A DNA stretch of 64,000 nt from Coprinellus micaceus (GCA_951394405.1 OX596339.1:2790001-2854000); one strand, 5' to 3'; positions 11,668 to 23,774 are shown, counted from the first letter of the stretch. The notes: generated by a model from the sequence alone, not told the origin. Made by a program: numbers and translations.

Positions 11668-12556
11668 TCAAGCCCAGTTGTCGATCAGAGAGTCTCTCAT
11701 CTCTCCGATAACTGCGCCTTGGTCCTGTCCTTGCAACTCTATTGGGGCGGTTAGCGCGGCGCTGACAAAGAATAGGAGTGCACGCACTGAAAGCAGCCTC
11801 GATAACGCTGATTTCCGTCGCCGTGGTCTCCAAGCCCGTGAACGCACACCAATCGTTCACGACGAGCCCTGCACCAATCACATCCGAACCCCTGTTCACC
11901 GTTCCTGCGACAAGAGGCACCTGGAGCAAGCTACTCAGCTCGTCCTGGTCTTGTATGCTCGTTTTGGGGTGCACCAGTCCGCCCTGGTTGGTGATGGCAC
12001 AGTAGCTTCCAACCAAAACGTTGTCCGCGATGGTTTGCCGGAAGACCTCGACTTTGAGGACGTCGGCGATGATTTCCTCGGTCTCGCGGTCGATGTCCGG
12101 GTGCACGAGGGCGACGTAGTCGTTGCAGGCGATGACGTTCCCGAGGGCGGATAGTCGCTCCTCCACACGCTGCACGGCGACGGCGTCGGGGAGGGAGTTC
12201 CTCAGGTGCTGGAGTTCTTGATCGGTCGTTGAAGCGGGTACAAGGAGACCATGTCGGTTTCCTAGGAACCGTGAGTTTGGCCCTGGCAAGTCCCTTCATC
12301 CAACGCACCTGCAGTCAATCGTCCGATGATTCGGGTACCGCCAATCGTTGAGTGCACGATCGGTACAACGTCCTGGAGCTCGCTCTCGAAGGCCGAGTAG
12401 AAGTTTGTGCTGCCTTGTACGGCAACGAGACAATAGGTGTTTGTCAATTTGGAGAAGACTCCGATGTCACTGCTGTTTTCGAACTGGAGACCTAGATGAT
12501 CACATTTTAGCGCCCGGAAAAAAAGCACGGATTCCTTGCGACATACGGGTGGCCAT
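11668..12556 (-). CDS. TIF6: Eukaryotic translation initiation factor 6 (60S anti-association factor)
   Basis: Four exons (12556-12547, 12491-12309, 12261-11788, 11738-11668) join perfectly to 245 residues, the same length as yeast Tif6. The first exon holds only MAT and one base. Diagnostic blocks are [94 protein letters not shown] and the end [11 protein letters not shown]. Tif6/eIF6 binds pre-60S subunits in the nucleolus and cytoplasm, is needed for 60S biogenesis, and blocks premature joining to 40S until Efl1 and Sdo1 remove it. The five-fold pentein repeat fills the whole chain. It is divergent from NDUFAF7. Confidence 0.98.
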
Positions 12557-12783
12557 GTTTTCTGAGGTGACTTGGAGTGACTTGTCGTAAAGTACTTCTT
12601 TAGAAGGAGGGAAAGAGGGGAGAAGAGGAAGGGGAGTAGTGGTTGGAACGAGGAGGAGGCGAGCGAGTTGAGATCGATCTCATTTTCGGGCAGACCTCAT
12701 ATATTGATCGCGCTGACTAAGCGAGTCACCTCGCGTCACCGCGGTTCCGCTTGCACTGGCGAACCACTCGCAACCGACCCGTC
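12557..12783. promoter_or_regulatory. Bidirectional promoter between TIF6 and NDUFAF7
   Basis: Only 227 bases separate the two divergent start codons, so both promoters and 5' leaders must fit here. The segment is A/G-rich next to TIF6 and contains a CATATATTGATCGCGC patch near 12695-12715. No perfect TATA box is visible for either gene, consistent with housekeeping promoters. Confidence 0.6.
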
Positions 12784-14532
12784 ATGCAGAAATTCTACCA
12801 TGCCTCGAGGCTAGCGTCTCGAGCGCGTCAAGCAACATGGAAGCGGTGCAGGAGAACAGGGTTTGCCACAAAGTCCCTTCTGGCCCCACGAAATCAGCGA
12901 TGGGGTCATAGTGTCGCGTCCGATGTGACCAAGGTCGAGAAATTGGTGCTGGACAGCATCAAGGTACGTTGAACCAGTCACGGAGGGTGGAAGCATGGTA
13001 ATTGAATTGGAGTAGTCAACGGGGCCGTTGTCTTTCGCGACTTACATGCAATTGTGCCTTGGACATCCGACGCACGGATACTACACGAACCCCGAACATC
13101 CTGTGTTTGGGACGAGGGGGGACTTCATTACAAGTCCAGAAATCAGCCAAGTGTTCGGAGAGGTACGTGTTCATGCCCGTACGGCGGAGGCTAGAAGTAA
13201 TGAGCAGACAGTGATCCAATTAGCTCGTGGCCATTTGGTTCGTGTCCCAATGGACAGCTGCTGGCCAACCTCCGGCGGTGAGGCTCGTCGAATTGGGTCC
13301 AGGCAGGGGTACTCTCATGGCTGATATTCTCAGAGTGCGTTCCTTTTTACTCGTTTTTTTAGTTTCATACTTAATGAACGGCCCGTAGACCATGTCGAGA
13401 TTCGGGTTGACCAAGGCGCTTACTGGAGTTCACCTCGTCGAAACCAGCGAGGCTCTCCGGAAAGTCCAAGAGGAGAAACTCAGCGACTCGCCTTCCTTTG
13501 GGTCACCGAAACTCCATTTCCATAATTTCCTATCCGAGATACCGCGAAGCCCTTCAGAATACACGATCCTGGTTGCCCACGAATTCTTTGACGCACTACC
13601 GATTCATGTGCTTCAGGTACGAGGCCTGCTTTATTGCCCGCCGAACGCAGTTAGCTGACACGGAAGGCATAGAAAACAGAGAAGGGATGGCACGAAGTTC
13701 TCGTCGCAACGACGGAAGGGCGGAAAGCTGCACCTGAGGACGCTGAACCTGGAGTAAAAGCCGAAGACGTGAAGGTGGGCGCACCCCGCCTGCGCCGTGT
13801 CCTTACACGGGAACCCTCAATAACGTCGAAACTCCTCGGCCATTCTTCTACCCGCTTCGATAACCCTCCCGTTGGGACGACAGTGGAAGTATCGCCTAAC
13901 TCCTTCAGAACCGCACACGAAGCTGCAATCCTTTTGTCGACGAAGCCCCCGCTTGCAGGAACTGAAGCCGAACCCTCTATCGATAGCGAACTAGGTGTTG
14001 GAGGATGTGGATTAATCATTGACTATGGAGCCCCGCACGTCCATGGAAACTCGTTCCGAGTAAGTCCATCTCAAATCCTGTTTCGTTGAGATGAATGAGA
14101 TGCTCAACTTTAGCAGGCTTTCAAGGAGCACAAGCAAGTCGGCCCATTCTTCCGCCCAGGAGAGTGCGACCTCACCGCCAACGTGGACTTTGCATACCTC
14201 AAAGAAGCCATGTCCGACTTTGGTACGTCCCTGCACGGCTTCGCCCTCCCTATAGCTCGGCCTCTGACGCCACGTACGTGATAGTCGACACCCACGGCCC
14301 AATCTCCCAAGGCGAATTCCTCGAAAGAATGGGCTTGCAGCTCAGGGCAAAGGGGTTGATCGACGCCGCTAAGTCAGAAGACAGGAAGAAGGTGATTGAG
14401 GATGCTGCGAAGAGGCTGGTGGACCGGACGGGTATGGGTAAAGAGTACCAGTTTATGGGTATTACGAGTAGGCCTAGGGAAGGTAGTAGGGAGGGGGAAG
14501 TCTACCCTTTCGTGGAGGTCAACAGTGCTTGA
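12784..14532 (+). CDS. NDUFAF7: Mitochondrial protein arginine methyltransferase NDUFAF7 (MidA family)
   Basis: Seven exons (12784-12963, 13016-13162, 13224-13334, 13389-13616, 13673-14059, 14117-14222, 14285-14532) give 468 residues. The Arg/Ser-rich N-terminus without acidic residues looks like a mitochondrial presequence. Family blocks (PF02636) are [39 protein letters not shown], the SAM-binding [34 protein letters not shown], and [20 protein letters not shown]. The family dimethylates an arginine of the 49-kDa complex I subunit during assembly, so the gene implies a type I NADH dehydrogenase. A hydrophilic insert (about [13 protein letters not shown]) lies between the domain halves. The start fits the presequence and lies 227 bases from the TIF6 start. 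Confidence 0.95.
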
Positions 14533-14650
14533 TTCGTTCGGGGTCGTGTTTCCGGGTCCGGAGTAGATTAGAGTTCCATATTACTTGTAGACGATCGTTC
14601 GAGCACAATGGATTGGTTAGCTTGTATATGGAAGCTCGAGGGGGATGAGG

Positions 14651-15688
14651 TCATGCTGCCTTACCAGGTGACCCTCGCCTCTCCTTCTGACGATCTTGGT
14701 TAGGCTCTTTACGGTGAGGCGAGCGTGAGCGGGACCGGTCTCTCCGCCGGGAATGGCGGCTGCGATCCTCCCCATCCATGCTCCGATCCCGCCTTTTGCG
14801 CCTCTTACTTTCACCCTCCTCGGACCTCCCCAACCCTTCTTTTATCCCTGCCTTTTCCCTTCTCGATTCAGCGCGTCCTTCCCGTCTTCGACCTTCACTG
14901 CTACCTTCCCCTTCCCCTTCCCCTTCACCCTTCACACGCTGCTCTCTTTCCTTCTCCTTCGTCCGCTTCCACATCAGTTTCCTTACACACCCTGGGCATA
15001 GAACAACCTTCACCAGTGCGCTCTTCTGCTCTCCATGTTCCTCATACCCAAACGGCAGTTCCAGCGTCGTCAGAGGGGGTGGCGATGCGTCTCTATACTG
15101 CGAAGATCCGTGGTGGAATTCACATCGCGAGTTCCCGCATGTAGTCTCGCCTGTACCGTCGATGACTTCGTCTTCTGTGCGCCATCTTAGGGAGAACTAT
15201 GAAGTCCATAGCGTAGGTAGTGAGATACACGCGCTATGGAGAGGGTTGGGATGGACGACGTACGTTGCCTGTCTTGAAGTGCTTCAAGTCGCAGATCGCG
15301 AATTCGCGGTATAGACTGTCGTAGTACTTCTTCGCGAGCTGGTCGTCCCAGTTTGAGGGCCTAGCACTGGGAGTCTCGTCCTCGTCGCCGTCCTCGCGTA
15401 GAAACCTAGGCCAGGCGCGATACGCAGTGATTCCATGTGCGCCGTAGGTTAGAAGAGGGGCGACGATGTAGAAGTAGGACAGAATTAGTCAGTTCCTGTA
15501 TGTATTTGCATGAACACCGAGGATCGTGGGTTGCGTAAAAGTGGGTGGGTATGGAACTCTGTTGGATATGGACGACAATGAAGTAAGGCGATCTTCGAAT
15601 CGACTTACTTGTGCCTAGCCTTCAGAATCTCGAACTCAGTGATCCCCGTGGGCGGTGGAGGGGGGTTGGAGCTCCTATAGAACGACAT
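14651..15688 (-). CDS. FRA10AC1: FRA10AC1-family nuclear protein
   Basis: Three exons (15688-15609, 15405-15264, 15196-14651) give 255 residues. The first intron is long for this genome, about 203 bases. Conserved blocks match FRA10AC1: ARHKFLRE, NWDDQLAKKYYDSLYREFAI, FSLRWRTEDEVIDGTGETTC, then GYEEHGEQKSALVKVVLCPG with Cys pairs (TCGNSRC and LCPGC) that could bind zinc. The tail is Arg/Glu/Ser-rich with RS-like RSRSRSPHRKE, as in splicing-associated proteins. FRA10AC1 proteins are nuclear and found with spliceosomes; the exact role is unsettled. The gene converges on NDUFAF7, with 118 bases between stops. A GT at the very end (GGTAAGGC) could be a donor that changes the last residues. Confidence 0.88.
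14904..14926. repeat. Short CCTTCC microsatellite in coding sequence
   Basis: Nearly four tandem CCTTCC units lie in the last exon of the FRA10AC1-like gene and encode a Gly-Glu repeat on the minus strand. Length variation would add or remove Gly-Glu pairs without shifting the frame. Confidence 0.7.
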
Positions 15689-17222
15689 AGTGGTGGGTCG
15701 TGGTGGTAGAGTGTAAAGAAAGATGTGATGTTGCCGTGCCCAGATGGCGCGTTGCTTGTTTGGATTAGGCGCCCGTGGAAAATACCGCGTGTCAATGTCA
15801 TCGGCCGCCACCAACGCGTCATGGAGGGTTTTTGAACTCAACCACGACTGTTCGGGGTGTCTTTGTGCTGGCTTCGCGCTGAAACACGCTCTGTCTTGTG
15901 AGGATCTGTGTCAGACAACGATCTCAGCTCTCATGAGATGATAGGTACTCTGGGCCACCCTCTCATGATGCAGGGTATGTTGATCGACTTCTCGGTGTTT
16001 TGACTTCGCAGCCAGAGACTCTGTCCTCATAGAAAATCGTACGACTGTCCCTTTTCCATCCTCGCATGCCCTTGTCATTTTAGGAAGGCATAAAGACAAA
16101 CGGAAACCCATTCTATCGGTATCCAACCGTCCCAGCTACTCGGTCGACATCCTGCCGTCGCAAACTCGTCAGAGCTTCTTGACAGGATACACCCTCTTGC
16201 AAATCACCAATTGAACGGAGTTGGTTGGGAATTGGCAGGAACTGGCCCCATGACCCAGATATCTAGACGGAACTCCCACACAAACACTCAATCTCGACAG
16301 CATTGGCGCAAACGTATCAAAGGAGTGTGGCACTTCGACGCACTTGAACAGTTGTGGGTGATCTTCTGGGGATGATCATTCCGAATTCCTTGAACGGATT
16401 CAAACGTCAGGGGACCTAACCTTTGGTGGCGAGGAATCCGAGGATCCCTTCCGGACCCCAAGGTCGCCCTGGAAGTCGTTCTGAGAATCCGGGACGACCG
16501 TCGACGATATCAACTCTCCGCTTGACCATGGCATAGGACGTCGATATGAAGGTCCGAAGCAAGGCTTTCTCCCGATCGTGTGACCCGAGAAGTTAAGCTC
16601 CGTCGCCCGTACTGGCTGGGTGTGCCCGCAGGTAAGGAGAGTTCGACTCTAGCGCCTGGAGAAGATCTTTTGGAAGCGAACTTCACTATCGAATCAGGCT
16701 CGGATTTCGGAATGCATACCTTCCGCGGATCTTGAAGGGGGCGAGCGCGCGGGGGGTTGTCCAGGTTCGCGTCCCTGTGTCGGAACCGTTTCAAGTCGGT
16801 TAATTTGCTCGGTTGCAGTGGGTCTAACGAGGAAGGCCGCCGGTGAACGGCGACAAGCTCCAGCGCCCTCCTGAATCCAGCTCTGAACTAGAAGCTTAGG
16901 AGAACGGGAGAAGGTGATGAGGAGCATAAGATGTAATTCGTAGACGCTCTCAGGTTCGTGTTGGGGTGAGTTGGGTATTCTCCCGAGAATCACAGTGCGG
17001 GGTACAGCGGGGTATCCAGGACCCTGAGCGCATCAAATACTTCCATATGAAATTTAGAGATTCGGGTTCAGTGGGCAAGCTTGCGCAGGTCAAGGACAAC
17101 CTTTCAGCGCCAAAGAAAACGGCCGATGCCACAGTGTGTGAAGTGAAGTATGGAGGCGCATTCCTGATCAGGGGCTGGGAGAGATCCAAAGAGATCCTCA
17201 GGCCACCTGCCAGCTGAGACTT
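15689..17222. other. Gene-poor region
   Basis: About 1.5 kb upstream of the divergent FRA10AC1-like and small 17.3-kb genes. Frames are short and compositionally random. Candidates such as 16694-16993 minus and 16966-17217 plus show no domains, no plausible splice partners and no shared codon bias with neighbours. I see no RNA gene. Confidence 0.4.
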
Positions 17223-17229
17223 TATAAGG
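17223..17229 (+). promoter_or_regulatory. TATA-like box
   Basis: TATAAGG lies 60 bases before the ATG at 17289. Transcription starting about 30 bases downstream of it would include the short 17.29-kb frame, so that frame is either a small gene or part of the leader of the 17.66-kb gene. Confidence 0.5.
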
Positions 17230-17288
17230 CCGGTTTAAATGTAAATTTGTTCCCCTTTCTGCCACTTTTGAGAACGCCCCCCGACACG

Positions 17289-17606
17289 ATGAACGACGCT
17301 GCGCTCGCCCCACCGTCGCCACTGTACGGCCAGTCGTTTGCCGAGTCGGCGCGGAGTCCAAGTCTCCGCTCCTCCATTAGCTCCATCAAGGCGACCTCCC
17401 TGCGCATTCGTTCTGGGCTCCTAAAAACGATACGGCGACCAGGAAGGCGGTTTGAGAAGGTAACAATGGGCCCTGGAACGAGGTGTGTATCCAGTGTGGA
17501 TGTTGGGATCAGGATTCAATAGAAACCCCATTACAGTGCCCCACCGAACATCATCATCTCAGCAAGTCCGGCAAAGCCCACCAAAAGGGAAACTAAACAG
17601 GCGTGA
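17289..17606 (+). CDS. Possible small protein (84 residues), unrecognised
   Basis: Exon 17289-17459 and exon 17523-17606, joined by a 63-base GT-AG intron, encode 84 residues with phase kept. The product is Ser/Arg-rich (SPSLRSSISSIKATSLRIRS) and basic at its C-terminus. A TATA-like box lies 60 bases upstream. The stop is only 50 bases before the ATG of the next gene, so this could be an upstream frame in a long leader, or the true first exons of that gene joined through the GTGAGC donor at 17603. I know no family for it. Evidence is the promoter, the splice fit and composition only. Confidence 0.4.
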
Positions 17607-17656
17607 GCCCCATATATCTTCCGACTCTTCTCTTCTCTTCCTCATTCTACCCCACA

Positions 17657-19321
17657 ATGTCCAGCGAAAATGCAACGTCCCCGACATCCCCTCCAGCCCG
17701 CTCAAAGTCCCGCATAATGCGTATGCTCACGACGAGGAGGCCCAAGGACCAGGATGGAAACCCCCCGTCGTCGTCCAGGCGCCTGGCACCGGCCGCAAAC
17801 AGCGCCTACTCGAAGGAGCAACGCGAGGCAGCGCTGCGGGCACGAGGGCTGCTGCCGCCACTCTCGCTCAGCCAGCAGGAAGCCCAACTCGACCACTCGA
17901 TACCCGTGGTGAAGCCCGCTGATTCTATACCAGAGGATGGGGAGGTGAAGGTGTCGGCTGCGGATATCATCAAGCAGCAGTGGGAGGCGAGGAACAAGGA
18001 GGTGGAGGAGGAGGAGCGGCAGCGAATGGGCACTTTCAAGTTTCGCCCAGAGCAGGGCGGTCCCTCCACAGAGTCTAAAGAGTCAAACCCAGACGACGAG
18101 TCGAGATCGGACTCATCAAAGCCTCTAGAGCCTATTCCCAGTCCAAGGACGACCAAGGCCCGGAGGCGGCAGGGCCTTCATGCAGCATCGCTGTCACAGC
18201 CGATGCTTCTGGAGGCGGAGGCGTTGAAGGCGCTTGAGCACAGGCGCTCGCTCAGTGTGCAGACGAAGGGACTGCCCGCAAAACCAGACGACACCAAAAA
18301 GCCCACACCGGTCACCCCCATCCTTGACCTGCCCACCGAATTCCAGCATTTCCTCGACCAGCCACCACCACCCAGTCTCCTGAAGACACAGCCCAAGTCG
18401 TCATCCTCTGCAAACCTGGCTTCAACTACCTCCGTGCATACGGAGAACACTGCAGCCGAGGGACAATCACCACCGCTTCCACCCAAAGACGACAAGCCTC
18501 TGCCGTCGAGCAGCAGGGATGCGATCGTCGCACCAACCTCTGCCCTATCCCCCACAGACACCCTCGTCAGTCCCACCCATGGCCGCAGCGACTCCGTGCC
18601 CAGAGCCGGGTCGGGCGCTTCTTCGATTCATACCCCATCTCTGGACAGTGGTTCCTCGACCATGAAATCTTCTGAATCCCTCACGAAGCACGGCAAAGCG
18701 CTCGTCAAATCCGTCGATGGGATTCCAGTCATCGTCGAGAGCGCCAGCGAAGGTGGCGCCCACAAGGCCCATGTAGTGGAGCATTACGCTTCTGACGACA
18801 AGGAGGCTATTCGATCTACATCTGGCCATGGTCATGATGACACAGAGGATACTGATGACGGTGATTCGCCTCCTCCAGTTCCCACCAAGGGCCGGAGGAG
18901 AGGGATCACTGACCCACCACTCCCGAAACAAAACTCGATGGGAGAAGTCGTGGACCAGGTGCTGGCCAGTGTCGATGGACCCGCTCCAACTCGCCGGAAG
19001 ACGATCAACCCATTCAAACGCAACCAGCAGCGGGACGATGGGACAGGAAACAAAATTTCGCTGCGCTCAGTCGTTGGTACCGTTCTGCGCCCCAGGGGGG
19101 AGCGGAACGGCACAGGAGCGAGGCATGCCGTTTCACCGACGAGGCCGCAGTATCAGGACGCGCATGTTTCACCCCCCAATAGCCCCAAGAGGGCACCGGC
19201 ACAACCTCCTCGCGAGGCCTTGAACCCCGTGGTCTACACGGCTGGCGACATCCAGGCTCAGGCCAACACCATCAAGGACGACGAGGAGCGCAGGATGGCA
19301 GAGTTGGCGTTTATGTTCTAA
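17657..19321 (+). CDS. Conserved basidiomycete-type disordered protein
   Basis: A single exon of 554 residues. The protein is Pro/Ser/Lys-rich and largely disordered. Distinct islands are a basic N-terminus (SKSRIMRMLTTRRPKDQ), AYSKEQREAALRARGLLPP, an amphipathic stretch ADIIKQQWEARNKEVEEEER followed by MGTFKF, a Lys/Arg region near TRRKTINPFKRNQQ, and the C-terminal helix QANTIKDDEERRMAELAFMF. The sharply defined ends surrounding variable linker suggest a fungal scaffold or adaptor, with PPxP and RRxS-like sites for SH3 partners and kinases. No enzyme domain is visible. The start at 17657 follows a pyrimidine-rich leader with an ACAATG context; an in-frame ATG at 17603 would add 18 hydrophobic residues. 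Function unknown. Confidence 0.8.
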   Translation: MSSENATSPTSPPARSKSRIMRMLTTRRPKDQDGNPPSSSRRLAPAANSAYSKEQREAALRARGLLPPLSLSQQEAQLDHSIPVVKPADSIPEDGEVKVSAADIIKQQWEARNKEVEEEERQRMGTFKFRPEQGGPSTESKESNPDDESRSDSSKPLEPIPSPRTTKARRRQGLHAASLSQPMLLEAEALKALEHRRSLSVQTKGLPAKPDDTKKPTPVTPILDLPTEFQHFLDQPPPPSLLKTQPKSSSSANLASTTSVHTENTAAEGQSPPLPPKDDKPLPSSSRDAIVAPTSALSPTDTLVSPTHGRSDSVPRAGSGASSIHTPSLDSGSSTMKSSESLTKHGKALVKSVDGIPVIVESASEGGAHKAHVVEHYASDDKEAIRSTSGHGHDDTEDTDDGDSPPPVPTKGRRRGITDPPLPKQNSMGEVVDQVLASVDGPAPTRRKTINPFKRNQQRDDGTGNKISLRSVVGTVLRPRGERNGTGARHAVSPTRPQYQDAHVSPPNSPKRAPAQPPREALNPVVYTAGDIQAQANTIKDDEERRMAELAFMF

Positions 19322-22300
19322 CTTGGGATCGGGAAGATCTCTTCGGGTTCTCCTCGCCGTCACCCTCTTTCCCTTCGCAACGGTTGGTGCTCTATGTGGA
19401 GCTTCGAGCTCCCTTTCTCGGTTCTGGTGCCTTTTGTATTCTGGACTAAACTAGCCGTTTGGAACGACCAGTTTATGCCCTTTTGCGGGTTCCTTTCCCC
19501 GTTTCCTTAAAACCACCATAACCCCTCGCCACCCCCCATTCCACCCATCCCCTGTATACCGCTTTCTGCTCTCGCTACCCTCATATGCCTCCCTTTATTC
19601 CTTCAGTTTTCTTCACCACGAACCTACCTATCAGTACCACATGCATCCAGATACCACTTACGCCTGCTTCCAGTTCACTTCAACTTGTTCAAGCGCACCT
19701 CACTCATTTGGTCTCGTATCTCACACAATCCCCTCTTTCTGTATCAGTACGGTCATTTTATTTCCGGGTTTCTCAACTCGTTCTGGTTCTTCTCGTTGAC
19801 TCTTTCCGTTTCCATTCTCAATTTTCATTCTTTCTATCGTCGTCACTGTTTGCACGAATGTACTGTAGGACAACGCCGCTATCACTTCATCCTTTCCTAA
19901 TCGATGCTCTCTTAGTGCAGCCTGTCATGGTATGTTCATTGCACCGGGTAAACATGAGGCGGTGCGTACACATTACACTCTTATCTATGCATTGTTGTCT
20001 CGAATTTAGGGTGGCTTGTCCTTGAATGTCCGACTGCAGAATGCTGCGTCGCCCACCATTTCAAGCACTGGCCCCTGAGATCGGATGCGCTGCAAGGCAA
20101 TTCCCTTAGAAGACCTGGATTGCTTTTCGAGGCACACGAGCGGATTCTACACTCGTGATGGGTTTAAGGCCAGGGCGCGTGTCTTGCACGCGACGCCCTG
20201 CAAGGACCAGCAGGGCATCATAGAACTCACCGACGTTCGGGAGCGGGCCAGATGACGCCCATGCATGGTCCAAGCCCGTCCCTTGTCGATCATTCATCCC
20301 CTAGGTCACCTCTCCTGAGCTACCCTCCGCTTCTTGAGCTCACGATGGTACAACCTCGGCGAACTGGGGAGACAAAGCAAATATCCCTCACCGTCGATCT
20401 TCTTCCATATCCTATCGTCGGCGTCGCGCGTGCGAGCCGAAGCGCAGCTGGAATGGACAAAGTTGCCCTGTCGTGCCACAAACCCGATCCAAAAATAACG
20501 CTAACCTTGGCCCAGCCGCGAGCAGCCCTGAGCCCAGTCAAGCCGAGCCCCGACGCGACGCGGACGCGTGTCGTCAGAGGGCCGTAAATGAGTGTGGGAT
20601 TTTTTCCAAGCTTTTCTTCGAGAATATCAGCTTGCCTGTTGGGGATCGGGAATAGTTTGTTCAGTGCGATAGGCGCCCGGGGCCAAGCGCTCTTAGACGC
20701 CCAGGGGGGCGTTTGGGCTGCGGACAACCCTGGGCTCGGCTGGGATCATGCATCAAAGTTGTGTTAAGCGCCCGACAACCGTGACGCAAGATCTGCACGA
20801 ATTGAAGGCGCGGGCACCATCTGTCAAATAAAGCTTGAAGCGATAATAGAATTGGTTACGTGTGTGTTTGCGCTAGAACCTGGACAGGGCGGTATCGTGA
20901 CTGGCGGGGGTTTTCGTGCGATGATGCAGACGATGACCGAACTCCCATCTATGGAATAGAGTGGGCACTTCTTCAGCTAGCTACCCACGAGGCGGTAGAT
21001 AGCACCAACTCTTGACCTCTTCCTGCCCTTCTATAATGCATGGAAGCTAGAGAACCCGTGGAGCAGCAGGGTTTAGAGTTTCGGCGAACTGTGGATTCGG
21101 CTGCGCGATGAGCGCGACAGCAGCTGGCCCTCAGGATCCTGTCCAACACCAGTTCACATCATGATATGGAAGGAATTCCCTCATACCGCGATAATTGGAT
21201 AGAACCCACTCACCCTGTGGGTATGAGAGCTTATCCAGGGATCGAGGACCTTCCTTTCCATTGTATTCCCGATGCTTCGAGTTCCAAGCCCTGCTCCTGC
21301 ACGCTTCGGAGGGTAAACATCACGTAAGGCGTAGTGGGCGGTCGAATTCAAGGGGCTCAAACGCTGGATGCTACCGATAAACCTCGTTGAAGTGCGTTCT
21401 ACTGCCGTATATGTCCTAGCCTGGATGAAGCAGATAAGGCGTAGATGTCCCGGGAGACCACAATCCGGCTCAGCGCGCAGTACTTCTAAGCAACCCGACG
21501 AACTTGTCCGTGGCGATTTAGCTTCATGTGCCACATCGTGCCATTGTGTGATTCACTGCAGTTAAGGTAATGAAAGCCCTCCAAGGGGCTCGTCTTCGAT
21601 GCCATATCCTCAGCGATTCGGGCGCTTTCGTCATATCGAACCTAGCGAGGATGTGGCGTGTGTGATTTTGACGAGGGTAGCCTCCACGTGTGGCGGCGAT
21701 TGCCTTACCGCAACGTAGTACGTCCATCCGTGTAAAGGTCCCCTGGCCAATCCATCTCCTTTTCTTACGCACTAACCTCAGAGTACCATCGGCCGGCACC
21801 GCGATAGATAGGACTTCCCGCCCTTTCCCTGTCTCATCAGTAATCTTGCTCTCGTATGGTGCTCCTTTGTAACGGTCTCATTACGGATACGAAGGTATTA
21901 ATTCGGTAAGCCTGATCACAAAGCCACGCCCTGTCCTCGGTAACGATTATGGCGAACGGGTCCCTGCGCAGTGGGATTTAGAAGCAGACGATGCTGAGAG
22001 GATGGCCCCATCCGAGACCGGTCAAATATTTGGAGACCTTGAGACGTGAGCTGCCCGAGGGCCGGACAGGGTTGGATAGGGTTCAACGGATGGATCTTCA
22101 AGGGACCCTGAGCACGGTAGATGAGCCCGAGAATGTTAGGCAATATTCCTCCAAATATATGGTAGCGAGGGAAGAATGGAGGGACCTGGAGTGGATGGAT
22201 AGGGTGGATTGAGGGGTCCCTTCACAATTCCGAATCCAGGTGGGCTGTTGGTGCTGTTGAAACACCGCGGTTAGAGCGTCCGATATCATCATCGCATTAC

Positions 22301-23677
22301 GAGTAGTTGCCACAAAGGAGGAAGGAAGCTCCTGGTGTATGGCGGCTACGATAGACTTTGGATGTCATGCCGTCAAGTCAGGCTTCGTCGTCTGACCATC
22401 CATAGACTGTTCTGGAACGACGAAAATAGATCTCGCAGTTAGGATTTGGGACGGTGATAATTCTCAAAGCCCTCCTGGGGTTTGAGAGGGGCTGCTTTGG
22501 GCAGAGGTTCCGCGCCGTTGGCGAGCTAATGAAGTGAGACTTGTCCAGACATGGGACATGACATGCTGAGATGACTTAATTGGTCTATATCCTCAATCAT
22601 GAAAATCATAGAACGATAGCATTGCGGTAGTTAATGTGATCACAGGAGGGACACTGGCGCCTGAAGTGAGGAAATGAAAGGACGCCCATGATGTTTGCTT
22701 CGATTCCAAGGCAGTGTCTGACATACATACTCGACATCAGAACCATCATCAGAGGACCTCCTCTATTGAATGACTTCCTATCCTAGACCCTCCTCCTAAT
22801 GCCCTTCCAGCTTACTGGAAACTATGTTATTGGCTAGGTCTGCGGAGCTTTTATTGTCAGCAAGGAGCACGAAAGCAATCGCCAAGCTCATATGACACCT
22901 GGCTTGGGGCTTTTGAAAGCGGAGAGGCCGGATTAGGAACTGAAATAAACAACATCCAGAGCAAGCAGGTGGATGAGACGCGTCTCCTTTCGATCGCGCT
23001 TTGATCAGCTGGGCACACCTCACCCAAAACGGTATGGCGTAACTGAGCCATGAGGTAAACATCGACGACCTCACCGGTGATTTGGAGAGAACCTCCCAGA
23101 TAAATTCGTAGAAAATCAGCCACCGCTCGATATCGACGCGACGTCGCATCCCGTCGGCGTCCTCCTCGCTGCCATATCGTCGTGAGGCTGACAATATGGA
23201 GCAACCCTGGAAGTGGGGTAAATGATGGAATGTGGGGTCATGGGGTCAGGGGCCTTGCAAATGGAGGTAACAGAGACACCGTAGATCGCGATCGTATTCA
23301 ATTCCCTTATCTGCTCGGCCTGCCCACTCCCTCCCGACGATGTGGAAAAATCTGAGGATGTTTAGTATACGCTGACTTCGCAATGAAACCATCAATGCGT
23401 CTCAGCGAGAGAACCTAGAGAAGCTCGCTGCTGGCGACGGACCCGGGGTGGGTGAGGTTCTAGTCCAAGCAAAAGCGATCGCGCGCTTGGTCCAGGTGAA
23501 TCCAGTTCGATATTGATAAGGCGAGAATGGGCGTCGAGCACCGTGGATCCACATTCCACGCTCGCTGAAGACTTCGGTAACCTCGAGGCAACGGGGGCTT
23601 CCTTTGGAGAACCCCGAGCAGCCAATTTAGACAGGGGAGATGGAGTCAAGCTCCACGTGATACCTCCGAGTCGAGGG
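19322..23677. other. Long gene-poor region
   Basis: About 4.4 kb without a gene I can support. The first 700 bases are T-rich and look like the 3' UTR of the 17.66-kb gene. The rest has only short random frames. On minus, 22796-23204 carries overlapping frames with hydrophobic-rich segments (YLGGSLQITGEVVDVYLMAQ, RCHMSLAIAFVLLADN) that may be traces of a dead membrane-protein gene, but no family is recognisable. AGCGCC/GGCGCC motifs cluster at 20670-20773. I found no terminal repeats or transposase frame. Confidence 0.4.
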
Positions 23678-23686
23678 TATATAAAG
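23678..23686 (+). promoter_or_regulatory. TATA box of the 23.8-kb gene
   Basis: TATATAAAG lies 97 bases before the ATG at 23775, with a CT-rich stretch between them as expected for a fungal leader. A CCACGTGA E-box-like element lies a few bases further upstream (about 23653-23660). Confidence 0.7.
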
Positions 23687-23774
23687 GACCTCTGAAGCGG
23701 GGTTTGATTCCTTCCCCCATCTTAATCGCCGTTCATTCCTCTCCATCCCAGTTATTACCAGTATACACTGTTTC

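Noticed and set aside
19322..23677. A transposable element in the gene-poor stretch
   Set aside because: No transposase, reverse transcriptase or integrase motif, and no terminal repeats could be identified by eye.
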